A stretch of 11,911 nucleotides of DNA from Candidatus Agathobaculum merdigallinarum (GTDB lineage Bacteria > Bacillota > Clostridia > Oscillospirales > Butyricicoccaceae). Made by a program: the position numbers and the translations under genes. The notes below the pieces were generated by a model that was given only the letters and a program-made list of their open reading frames with translations, did not search any database and had not been told where the DNA came from. Numbering within the stretch: the first letter of the stretch is position 1; the number at the start of each line of letters is the position of its first letter. Below are positions 6,266-11,911 of the stretch, in pieces. The DNA lies in contig DXDO01000041.1 in assembly GCA_019115425.1 (NCBI GenBank), positions 1-11,911 of the forward strand, read 5' to 3'.

Positions 6266-7133
6266 GCGGCTATTCCCACGCTGGGGTGCGGCGCTGTTCG
6301 CCTTGCTTCCCATGAGTGAAATCCTGTATATGCCTGTAAACGGTCAAACCTTATATGCTGCGGCGCTTGCCAGCCTGATCTGCGCCCTTGTGTGCGCAGG
6401 CGGCGCGCGGCTCGCTCCATTGTTTCAGCGTTCCCGTATGCTGCAATGGCTGCTTGCGCTGGGTGCGCTCTGGCCGCTGACGCACTCGCTTGCCCGCATG
6501 GGTGTATTCCTGCGCGACACGGTGTTCGTAAACCGTCCTGTGTGGAGCCTGATCCTGCTGTTGACCGCCTGCACGATGCTTACCGCTACGGCCGGACTCA
6601 ACCGCTGCGCCATGTGGGCGCTGCCGACAGCCTGGCTGGCGGGCAGTGTAATCGTTCTGTCCGGCGTGCTGACCATTACTCAGCTTCATCTTTCATACTG
6701 GCAGGCGCCGGATGCCTCCCTGCCGGCGCAGGTGTGGGATATCCTTTCAGTTTTATTGCCGACATCCCTTGTGCTCTCTCTTTCCCTGCCGGAGCCGCTC
6801 GCCGGCGCGGCTTCGCGCGGCCTTGCGGCAGGCGGCGCGTTGTTTGCACTCATCAGCCTGCGTACGTCACTGCTGCTGGGCGTGCACACCGCCGCCCTGC
6901 TGCACTATCCCAATTTCTCGGCTGCCGGTCTCGCCTCCATCGGAGACTTTGCACGACACGGCGAGGTTTTCTTTGCCGTTCCACTGCTTCTGTGCGAACT
7001 GGGACGGTGCGCAGCGCTCGCCTGTGTACTTTTGCTGCCGGTCACGCACACCTACGGAGTGCTTCATCTGCCGACACGTCCAGACAAAGTAAAACAGAAA
7101 AAACGCGCTGATGGACGGCCCCGCAAACAATAA
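6258..7133 (+). CDS. gerB: Short GerB-family germinant receptor permease subunit
   Basis: This 291-residue integral membrane protein has about eight hydrophobic segments (roughly 8-26, 30-50, 61-79, 94-112, 118-139, 159-178, 187-208, 237-260) and a basic tail (275-291). GerAB proteins (spore permease family, APC superfamily) usually have about 365 residues and ten segments, so this one is reduced. The family-like signature is YPNFSAAGLASIGDFARHGEVFF (217-239, written here as a range with key residues S227, I228, D230, R233 and E236), resembling the SI-DF-R-E pattern before the last helices of GerAB. In the receptor the B subunit is thought to bind the germinant. GTG 6258 follows GGAGGTGA (6245-6252), and its first bases overlap the gerC end. 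It is the last gene of the operon. Family call is fairly sure; function after reduction is open. Confidence 0.75.
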   Translation: MRERLFPRWGAALFALLPMSEILYMPVNGQTLYAAALASLICALVCAGGARLAPLFQRSRMLQWLLALGALWPLTHSLARMGVFLRDTVFVNRPVWSLILLLTACTMLTATAGLNRCAMWALPTAWLAGSVIVLSGVLTITQLHLSYWQAPDASLPAQVWDILSVLLPTSLVLSLSLPEPLAGAASRGLAAGGALFALISLRTSLLLGVHTAALLHYPNFSAAGLASIGDFARHGEVFFAVPLLLCELGRCAALACVLLLPVTHTYGVLHLPTRPDKVKQKKRADGRPRKQ

Positions 7134-7184
7134 AAATGCCTGTCGGGCAGTCTCCACCTGTATCTTCGGGATCAAAAAGGCAAC

Positions 7185-7226
7185 AAAAATGCTGGATTAC
7201 GCCATTCAGGCGAATCCAGCATTTTT
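7185..7226. terminator. Bidirectional terminator after the ger operon
   Basis: AAAAATGCTGGATT (7185-7198) pairs with AATCCAGCATTTTT (7213-7226), and the stem is extended inside by CGCC/GGCG with one bulged A. A and T runs lie on either side, so it can end gerB (+) and the PepSY lipoprotein gene (-) transcripts, which converge here. Confidence 0.95.
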
Positions 7227-7269
7227 CAATTCCGTTCTTCAGAGGCATTGCATAATTTACAAACTGCCT

Positions 7270-8106
7270 TTAATCAAAAACCGACTCGGCATCCCATTCA
7301 CGAATGGCGCCGCTATAGGCATCGATTTCGAATTCATACTTCATGCCCTGATAGACGATACTTCCTTCATACTGTAGGCGGCCGTCATCGTTATCCAGAT
7401 ACAGGCGGATATCGCTTTCAGTCGCACCAGGCACCTTGGCCAAAGCGATGCTGCGGGCCTCCGCCTCGGTCTTGGTCGTTCCCGAAGACTCGTTACCGGG
7501 CTGCTGCGGTGCGTAATTTTCCGCATCGTAGTCCATGCTGCGAATCGTGCCGTCTGCGGCATGGATCTCATAATCGTACTCCGTGTTAGTCGAAGCGACG
7601 TAAAACTCCACATCGTATACCACAACACCGTCGTCATAATCCAGCCGGACATGCATATAGGATGTATCCGCTTCCTGCACGCCCGCATCCGCCAACGCGA
7701 TGCGCTTGGCCTCGTCCTCGCCAATCTGGCCGCTGGTCACCGCCGTCCCCTGCTGTACAGAGGCTTCGCCCTGCACGGCTGTCTGCTGTTGCGTCGGTGC
7801 AGTGGTGTTGGAGGTCGTGCCAGATTCGATCACCGTGCCGGTCACTGCGTCAATCGCATAACGGTAATTCTGGCCGCCAGCGGTAAAGTCCAGCTCATAA
7901 TACAGCACACCATTATGATCCGACAGCTCAGCTACAGAAAACTGCGCATCCGCGCTGTCCACCTGTGCCGCGCTAAGCGCGGTTGCCTTCGCATCCTCCA
8001 CGCCGATGTAAGCGGCCTGCGTTCCGTTTTGCACCGTCGGGGCACAGCCTGCCACCGAAGCTGCAAGCAGCAAGCCCGCGCTTATGATTAAGAGCTTGTT
8101 TTTCAT
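7270..8106 (-). CDS. Lipoprotein with three PepSY repeats
   Basis: This 278-residue predicted lipoprotein has signal 1-20 and lipobox V-A-G-C with the lipidated Cys at 21. Three PepSY-type repeats follow at about 32-94, 127-192 and 211-272. Each runs from an E-x-A-(K/R)-x-I/T-A-L helix start to a YxI/EI(D/H)A-x-(S/T/D)G-xI strand end (YAIDAVTGTVIE, YEIHAADGTIRS, FEIDAYSGAIRE). Linkers are Thr/Gln-rich (95-126) and Pro/Gly/Ser-rich (193-210). PepSY domains are found in protease propeptides and envelope proteins and are thought to inhibit proteases or sense the envelope; the activity of this one is unknown. ATG 8106 is preferred over the upstream in-frame ATG at 8154 because the signal peptide then begins properly; the ribosome site (AAAGG) is weak and about 10 nt away. 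It lies 99 bp downstream of the kinase gene with no terminator between, and also has its own promoter region. Confidence 0.88.
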   Translation of the reverse strand: MKNKLLIISAGLLLAASVAGCAPTVQNGTQAAYIGVEDAKATALSAAQVDSADAQFSVAELSDHNGVLYYELDFTAGGQNYRYAIDAVTGTVIESGTTSNTTAPTQQQTAVQGEASVQQGTAVTSGQIGEDEAKRIALADAGVQEADTSYMHVRLDYDDGVVVYDVEFYVASTNTEYDYEIHAADGTIRSMDYDAENYAPQQPGNESSGTTKTEAEARSIALAKVPGATESDIRLYLDNDDGRLQYEGSIVYQGMKYEFEIDAYSGAIREWDAESVFD

Positions 8107-8139
8107 CTCGCTCACGCCTTTCTTCTTTTTGTTGTAACT

Positions 8140-8173
8140 ATCATAACAGCCCAATATTAAAAGAACATTAAAA
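8140..8173 (-). promoter_or_regulatory. Promoter of the PepSY lipoprotein gene with tandem 11-bp response-regulator-type repeats
   Basis: On the minus strand a good -10 TATGAT (8140-8145) lacks a recognisable -35. In its place are two head-to-tail 11-mers, TTTTAATGTTC (8163-8173) and TTTTAATATTG (8152-8162), identical at nine of eleven positions. OmpR/PhoB-type regulators bind tandem repeats with this 11-bp period, and activators often replace a poor -35. Control by the adjacent regulator is inferred. Confidence 0.55.
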
Positions 8174-8205
8174 GCGTGAATTTTATCGGCATGATGATTT
8201 TCTGT

Positions 8206-9564
8206 TTATGCGTTATACGGATGCACGGGAAAGCGCAGCGTAAAGCAGCTTCCCTCGCCTTCGCGGCTGTCCACGGTCACCGTGCCGCCGTGCAGCTCGG
8301 CGATCTGGCGCACCATGGTCAGGCCAAGCCCTGCCCCGCTTTCCGCACCGCGCGCAGACTCCACCTGATAGAACCTTTTCCAGATTTTATCCAGCCGATC
8401 CGCAGGGATACCGATTCCATCATCACGCACAGACAGTATCACTTCTTCTTCCACACAGCGCAGTACAACCCAGATATGTCCGTTTTCACGTCCGTACCGC
8501 GCAGCGTTATTGATCAGGTTTTGCAGCAAACGGCTCATCAGCGTCACATCAAACCATGCCTCTATCTCAGGCTGGATATCCGCTTGCAGCGTGATGCCCC
8601 GCGGCAGCGCGGGCTGCTCCTCGCAGATGACCTCCACCAGGCTGCTGATATCCGCCTGCTCCATGGAGATGCTCTGTGTCCCCTGCTCCAGCCGCGTCAT
8701 TTGCAGCAGCTGGGCGATCAAATCGCTCATCCTCCCTGCCTGCCGCCCGATCACTTCGATCGCTTCCTCATATTGTTCGGCCGTCCGCGCGTTACGGCGC
8801 GCGTCCTCACACTGGGCAAGGATCACCGCAACCGGCGTGCGCAGCTCATGCGATGCATCCGAGGTAAACTGTTTTTCCGATTCGAACGAGGTTTCCAACC
8901 GGGCAAACATATTGTCAAACGCCTGACCGAGCCGGCTGATCTCGTCCCTTCCGGGCGGGAGGCCGATGCGGCGGGACAGATCGCGCCCCTCGTTGATTTC
9001 GCTTACCGTGCGGATCATGCGGTCGATCGGGCGGAAAGTCGATCGCGCGAGCAGGTACGCGCCCAGCCCGCTGACAATCACCATCACCGGCAGCAGAAGC
9101 AGCGCAATATCCGCCAGCTCGTCCAGCACATCGGCAGTATCCGGCGCAGAGATAACGCCGCGCACCCATACGCCATCCTCCCAGCCAAAGTGAAGCCAGT
9201 AATCCAGCACGTAGAAATCGTCTTCCCCACTGGAAACCGTTCGAATCATGCCGTTTTCAAACCCCGTGCCCTCTGGAAAAGAGAGCGGCGGTTGACCTGC
9301 CTGAAGCGCGCCGCTCTTGCTGTAAACGAGCGTATAGACGCCGTTACGCGTGAAGGAAAAGTCTTCGCTGAAGGACAACGCACCATTTTCCTGCGATATA
9401 CCGGTCAGGTTGGCCCGCACAATCGTGGAAAGCTGCTCAAATGTATACTCGGTTACGACCGAGCTGCTGACCGCTATCATGAACACGAGAACCAGCGACA
9501 CCAGCAACAGCATCAGCAGCGTAATCCAAAGGGTCAGCTTCTGTTTCACCGAAAGATGTTTCAC
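8206..9564 (-). CDS. Membrane sensor histidine kinase (HisKA/HATPase_c)
   Basis: This 452-residue kinase autophosphorylates on a histidine in response to an envelope signal and passes the phosphate to the regulator encoded just upstream. Two membrane segments (about 11-33 and 152-174) flank an extracellular sensor of about 118 residues that I do not recognise. HAMP follows (about 175-228). HisKA has the H box FTSDASHELRTPVAVI (233-248) with phospho-acceptor H239. The ATPase domain has the N box NLINNAARYG (349-358), G1 DDGIGIP (381-387), an F box near WKRFYQ (395-400) and G2 GAGLGL (410-415). All catalytic motifs are intact. It starts with GTG at 9564, overlapping the regulator stop by 4 nt, with AAGGAGGA 3 nt upstream, so translation is probably coupled. 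The signal is unknown. Confidence 0.96.
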   Translation of the reverse strand: MKHLSVKQKLTLWITLLMLLLVSLVLVFMIAVSSSVVTEYTFEQLSTIVRANLTGISQENGALSFSEDFSFTRNGVYTLVYSKSGALQAGQPPLSFPEGTGFENGMIRTVSSGEDDFYVLDYWLHFGWEDGVWVRGVISAPDTADVLDELADIALLLLPVMVIVSGLGAYLLARSTFRPIDRMIRTVSEINEGRDLSRRIGLPPGRDEISRLGQAFDNMFARLETSFESEKQFTSDASHELRTPVAVILAQCEDARRNARTAEQYEEAIEVIGRQAGRMSDLIAQLLQMTRLEQGTQSISMEQADISSLVEVICEEQPALPRGITLQADIQPEIEAWFDVTLMSRLLQNLINNAARYGRENGHIWVVLRCVEEEVILSVRDDGIGIPADRLDKIWKRFYQVESARGAESGAGLGLTMVRQIAELHGGTVTVDSREGEGSCFTLRFPVHPYNA

Positions 9565-10235
9565 GGTTCCTCCTTCATAATCCAGCCTGCACCACGGATT
9601 GTGTGGATCAGCTTTTTGTCAAATCCGCTGTCCACTTTTTTCCGCAGATAGGTCATATAAACATCCACTACATTGGAGCCGCCCGCATAGTCATAGTTCC
9701 AGATATGATCCTCTAGACGGGCACGAGAAATCACCGTTCCCTTGTGTCGAAGCAGGTATTCTAAAATCGCGTATTCCTTCGCGGAAAGCCGGATCTCCTT
9801 GCCGCCGCGCGTAACCGTCCGGCTGCCGGTATCCGCCGTGAGATCGGCGATGGTCAGCACGCTGGTCTTCTGCACGCCGTATTTACGCGTCGCCGCACGG
9901 ATACGGGCAAGCAGCTCGTCAAAATCAAAGGGTTTGACCAGATAATCATCCGCGCCGAGGTCCAGCCCCTCGATGCGATCCTGCACACTGTCGCGTGCGG
10001 TCAGGAAGATCACCGGCGTCGTGTTTCCCTGCGCGCGCACCTCGCGCAGCACCTCGCGTCCGTCCTTTTTCGGCATCATGATATCCAGCAGCAGACAGTC
10101 ATACTCCGCTCCAAGCAGATAATCCATAGCGGATTCGCCGTCAAAACAGGCGTCCACGCTGTAACCCGCGCGCGCAAGTGTCCGGCAGATCAGCCGGTTC
10201 AGGTCGCGCTCGTCTTCAGCTACCAAAATACGCAT
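9561..10235 (-). CDS. OmpR/PhoB-family response regulator
   Basis: This 224-residue transcription factor has a receiver domain (1-115) with acidic pocket E7 and D8, phospho-acceptor D51 (LLLDIMMPKKDG), T79 (FLTARD) and K101 (VKPFD), all canonical. The C-terminal winged helix (about 125-221) has LSAKEYAILEYLL and the recognition region around VDVYMTYLRKKVD, ending HTIRGAGWIMKEE. It should bind tandem repeats as a dimer after phosphorylation by the kinase whose gene overlaps its end. The ribosome site is modest (GAGGGAAC before the ATG). A promoter lies directly upstream (10275-10302). A candidate operator lies before the PepSY lipoprotein gene at 8152-8173, which would make the lipoprotein a target. 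General family is certain; the specific orthologue is not assigned. Confidence 0.96.
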   Translation of the reverse strand: MRILVAEDERDLNRLICRTLARAGYSVDACFDGESAMDYLLGAEYDCLLLDIMMPKKDGREVLREVRAQGNTTPVIFLTARDSVQDRIEGLDLGADDYLVKPFDFDELLARIRAATRKYGVQKTSVLTIADLTADTGSRTVTRGGKEIRLSAKEYAILEYLLRHKGTVISRARLEDHIWNYDYAGGSNVVDVYMTYLRKKVDSGFDKKLIHTIRGAGWIMKEEP

Positions 10236-10274
10236 TTCCGTTCCCTCGTTTTCTTCACTAAGCTAGTTGAGTTC

Positions 10275-10302
10275 ATTATAATACATTTGGCCGGTTTTGC
10301 AA
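10275..10302 (-). promoter_or_regulatory. sigma-A promoter of the two-component genes
   Basis: On the minus strand TTGCAA (10297-10302) is followed after 16 bp by a perfect TATAAT (10275-10280). It begins about 17 bp past the terminator of the TraX-family gene, so the two transcription units are tightly packed. No copy of the 11-bp repeats seen at 8152-8173 was found here. Confidence 0.82.
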
Positions 10303-10318
10303 GGTGTATGTGCGGAGC

Positions 10319-10343
10319 CAAAAAAGGACGCCGCAGCGTCCTT
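10319..10343 (-). terminator. Terminator of the TraX-family gene
   Basis: AAGGACGC (10324-10331) and GCGTCCTT (10336-10343) form an 8-bp stem with a CGCA loop. On the minus strand it is followed by a T run (complement of A at 10320-10325), as expected for an intrinsic terminator just past the stop at 10350. Confidence 0.85.
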
Positions 10344-10349
10344 CCCTTT

Positions 10350-11180
10350 TCACCATACCCTGCCCAGCAAGGATGCCGCAATGGCCAAAATATATACGTG
10401 CGCCGGATAATAGATATAGAACAGATATTTCATGCCGCGGCCGCGCTCGCCGTTATACAGCAGAATAAACGGCAGCGCGAGCCACATGAAGAACACCGAC
10501 AGGACAACCGTCCAATCAAAGGAGAACAGGCATTGCAGCGCAAGTACCGCGCACAGAAATACCGTATAAAATATTGCTATCGCCCGTTTACTGTTCCGGC
10601 AATAATAAAAGCCGATGCCGATTAGCACAATCAGCACACTGCCCTCGCAGAAAATCGGGCTGGGCACAAAAATAATTGCAGCACGGGTAGCCAGCGGCGA
10701 TACCTGTGCCAGCATGGAAATCGGCAAAAACGTCAGGAACAGCGCCGCCATCGCCAGCGCATACAGCACCGCGCAGCCGCGCCGGTGTTCGCGCCATGCC
10801 TTGCGCATATTTTCGAACCACCATAGGTAAATCACAATGACAGCCATCGTGGTAAAAATGCCGTTTATTACGATCGCACCATCTGGCAGTGGAAAAAACC
10901 GGTTGACCAGCAAATTGCCGAACTGCATCAGCACGCCGCAGACGTACAGCCGCAGCAGGTATCGCCCACGGCTGTGCGTGTGGGCAAACCCTTCGGTTAC
11001 GAAAAACACGAAGATCGGCGCAGCGATACGGCCGATCAGGGTCATGATCTCCGGCATATCCGTCAGGCTGGAGCCGAAATAGTAGATGTGGTCGATCGTC
11101 ATGATGATAAGCGCTATCAGCTTGAGCTGAAACCCGTCCAACCCATTTCTCCGTTCAAGCGGCACCACGGTATATTGCAT
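10350..11180 (-). CDS. TraX-family multi-pass membrane protein
   Basis: This 276-residue hydrophobic protein with about eight membrane segments belongs to the TraX family (pfam05857), named after the F-plasmid pilin acetylase and distantly like membrane acyltransferases. Family marks are LKLIALIIMTIDHI (19-32) with D30 and H31, IGRIAAPIFVFFVTEGFAHT (49-68) with R51, E63 and H67, an R-rich short loop (HTHSRGRYLLRL) and a C-terminal YYPAH (257-261). Chromosomal copies are common in Firmicutes and their substrate is unknown; no conjugation genes are nearby, so pilin acetylation is unlikely. ATG 11180 is chosen because GGAGG lies 8-12 nt upstream; a longer GTG-initiated reading would start inside that ribosome site. 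It has its own promoter and terminator. Confidence 0.87.
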   Translation of the reverse strand: MQYTVVPLERRNGLDGFQLKLIALIIMTIDHIYYFGSSLTDMPEIMTLIGRIAAPIFVFFVTEGFAHTHSRGRYLLRLYVCGVLMQFGNLLVNRFFPLPDGAIVINGIFTTMAVIVIYLWWFENMRKAWREHRRGCAVLYALAMAALFLTFLPISMLAQVSPLATRAAIIFVPSPIFCEGSVLIVLIGIGFYYCRNSKRAIAIFYTVFLCAVLALQCLFSFDWTVVLSVFFMWLALPFILLYNGERGRGMKYLFYIYYPAHVYILAIAASLLGRVW

Positions 11181-11218
11181 TTCTCTTTCCTCCACTTTTG
11201 CATTATTGTTCTATATAC

Positions 11219-11247
11219 ATAATACAGTAATGCACCTATTTTGTCAA
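11219..11247 (-). promoter_or_regulatory. sigma-A promoter of the TraX-family gene
   Basis: On the minus strand a perfect TTGACA (11242-11247) precedes TATTAT (11219-11224) by 17 bp. Its -35 box is only 3 bp from that of the divergent Spx-like gene. Confidence 0.88.
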
Positions 11248-11250
11248 CGC

Positions 11251-11279
11251 TTGTTTTTACACACGCGCTTTGTTATAAT
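11251..11279 (+). promoter_or_regulatory. Extended -10 sigma-A promoter of the Spx-like gene
   Basis: TTGTTT (11251-11256), 17 bp, then a perfect TATAAT (11274-11279) with an extended -10 TG at 11271-11272. The start would be near 11286, leaving a very short leader that begins at the ribosome site AAAGGAG (11286-11292). Confidence 0.85.
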
Positions 11280-11302
11280 GGAGGCAAAGGAGAATCACGA
11301 CC

Positions 11303-11638
11303 ATGAATATACAGATTTTCGGCAAAAATAAGTGTTTCGACACCAAAAAGGCGCAGCGCTGGTTCAAAGAACGCGGCATCAAATTCCAGATGATCGACCT
11401 TGCGCAAAAGGGTATGTCCAAGGGCGAGCTGGACAGCGTGTTGAAAGCAGTCGGCGGGCTGGATGTGCTCATTGACGAGAAAAGCAAGGGCTACGCTTCG
11501 CTTGCCTACCTCGCGTACGATGAGGACAAGAAAGAAAAGCTGCTCGAGGATGGCACACTGATGAAAACGCCGGTCGTGCGCAACGGCCGGCAGGCGACGG
11601 TCGGGTATCAGCCCGAGGTCTGGGGAAAGTGGGAATAA
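11303..11638 (+). CDS. ArsC/Spx-family thioredoxin-fold protein with a single active-site Cys
   Basis: This 111-residue protein of the ArsC/Spx/YffB superfamily (pfam ArsC) is of normal length for the group. It has an N-terminal strand (MNIQIFG), then KNKCFDTKKAQRWFKERG (8-25) with Cys11 at the active-site loop, and the later block LMKTPVVRNGRQATVGYQPEVW (86-107), which has the cis-Pro TP and R93. The redox CxxC of true Spx regulators is absent (here C-F-D-T), and the three-arginine set of arsenate reductases is incomplete to the eye, so neither regulator nor arsenate reductase can be claimed. Products of this type are usually annotated only as ArsC family. ATG 11303 follows AAAGGAG by 10 nt. 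It is monocistronic and convergent with the small regulator gene. Confidence 0.85.
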   Translation: MNIQIFGKNKCFDTKKAQRWFKERGIKFQMIDLAQKGMSKGELDSVLKAVGGLDVLIDEKSKGYASLAYLAYDEDKKEKLLEDGTLMKTPVVRNGRQATVGYQPEVWGKWE

Positions 11639-11675
11639 AGAAAAGCTATGGCATATGCCATAGCTTTTCTTTATT
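11634..11675. terminator. Perfect 42-bp palindrome acting as bidirectional terminator
   Basis: Two 21-nt arms (11634-11654 and 11655-11675) are exact reverse complements, with core GCTATGGCAT/ATGCCATAGC and A/T-rich ends (AATAAAGAAAA, TTTTCTTTATT). The stop of the Spx-like gene (TAA 11636-11638) and the stop of the regulator gene (minus, 11671-11673) both lie inside it. It can terminate both converging transcripts. Confidence 0.92.
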
Positions 11676-11874
11676 CTACATATTCAAAAATATCTTCCAC
11701 GCGGCAATGGAATGCCTTGCATAGTGCTTCAATCTGTGCAATTTCAATCCGCTTTATATCTTCATGGTACAAATTAGAGATCGTATTGGGGCGGATGCCC
11801 GTCAGCTCAGAGAGTTGTTTCATGGACATTTTATGCTCGCCCAAAAGGTTGGAAACCTTTATTTTAATCGGCAC
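11671..11874 (-). CDS. Small XRE/Cro-type DNA-binding regulator
   Basis: This 67-residue protein consists almost wholly of a Cro/C1-type helix-turn-helix domain. MSMKQLSELTGIRPNTISNLYHE (16-38 by range; key residues K19, L21, T25, G26, I27, T31, I32, N34) is helix 2 to helix 3, and IEALCKAFHCRVEDIFEYVE is the closing helical part. It resembles the YozG-like single-domain repressors common in Firmicutes, either chromosomal or from mobile elements. The start is GTG at 11874 after GAGGTGA; an overlapping ATG two bases upstream is in another frame and stops after five codons. A TATTAT (11898-11903) could be its -10, but the -35 would lie beyond the window. Its base use is more A+T-rich than that of the neighbouring genes, perhaps a sign of transfer. 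Target unknown. Confidence 0.87.
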   Translation of the reverse strand: MPIKIKVSNLLGEHKMSMKQLSELTGIRPNTISNLYHEDIKRIEIAQIEALCKAFHCRVEDIFEYVE

Positions 11875-11911
11875 ATTATCACCTCTTTATAGTTGAAATA
11901 ATATCATCAAT

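Noticed and set aside
7134..7184. Short hairpin TGCC/GGCA after gerB as a terminator
   Set aside because: Only four base pairs and no T run; the strong hairpin at 7185-7226 accounts for termination.
8176..9651. Long plus-strand open frame opposite the histidine kinase gene
   Set aside because: The complementary strand encodes a kinase with every catalytic motif; this His/Arg/Gln-rich reading has no ribosome site or motif and is a shadow.
10350..11180. TraX as evidence of a conjugative element
   Set aside because: No transfer, integration or relaxase genes are present, and chromosomal TraX-family genes are common in Firmicutes.

Overview
The window looks like chromosome from a spore-forming, GC-rich member of the Clostridia (Firmicutes). 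The evidence is spore-specific genes (gpr, spoIIP and a gerA-type germination operon), strong AGGAGG ribosome sites, GTG starts and compact intrinsic terminators. An Oscillospirales-type gut organism (for example near Butyricicoccus/Agathobaculum) would fit, but that placement is a guess from gene style, not something the sequence proves. There are no RNA genes, IS elements or CRISPR arrays, and no gene-free gap reaches 300 bases.

Layout. (1) 1-236 is a non-coding leader with a near-perfect sigma-A promoter and a repeat- and hairpin-rich 5' UTR. It drives a secreted 3D-domain cell-wall protein (237-890), which ends in its own terminator. (2) niaR (1006-1533) is a niacin-responsive repressor with its own extended -10 promoter. 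(3) rpsT (S20, minus strand, 1708-1971) shares a bidirectional terminator with niaR and is divergent from gpr. (4) 2061-7133 is a spore block: gpr (protease that degrades SASPs in the germinating spore), spoIIP (engulfment cell-wall hydrolase), then gerA-gerC-gerB (a germinant receptor). Nearly identical forespore-type (sigma F/G) promoter motifs precede gpr and gerA, and a sigma-E-like motif precedes spoIIP. The last three genes overlap and are probably translationally coupled. GerC stops near what I judge to be its domain boundary, and GerB is about two membrane segments short, so this is a reduced germinant receptor. (5) 7270-10235, minus strand, holds an OmpR-type response regulator, an overlapping histidine kinase and a lipoprotein with three PepSY repeats. 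The lipoprotein promoter carries a tandem 11-bp repeat placed where an OmpR/PhoB-family activator would bind, which suggests the system controls its neighbour. (6) 10350-11180, minus strand, is a TraX-family membrane protein. It is divergent from (7) a small ArsC/Spx-like thioredoxin-fold protein (11303-11638), with the two -35 boxes 3 bp apart. (8) A small XRE-type regulator (11671-11874, minus) converges on the Spx-like gene. A perfect 42-bp palindrome contains both stop codons and probably ends both transcripts.

No wholly unknown multi-gene system is evident. The points most worth a second look are the reduced germinant receptor, the duplicated forespore promoter motif, the putative response-regulator operator at the PepSY lipoprotein gene, and the structured leader of the 3D-domain gene.
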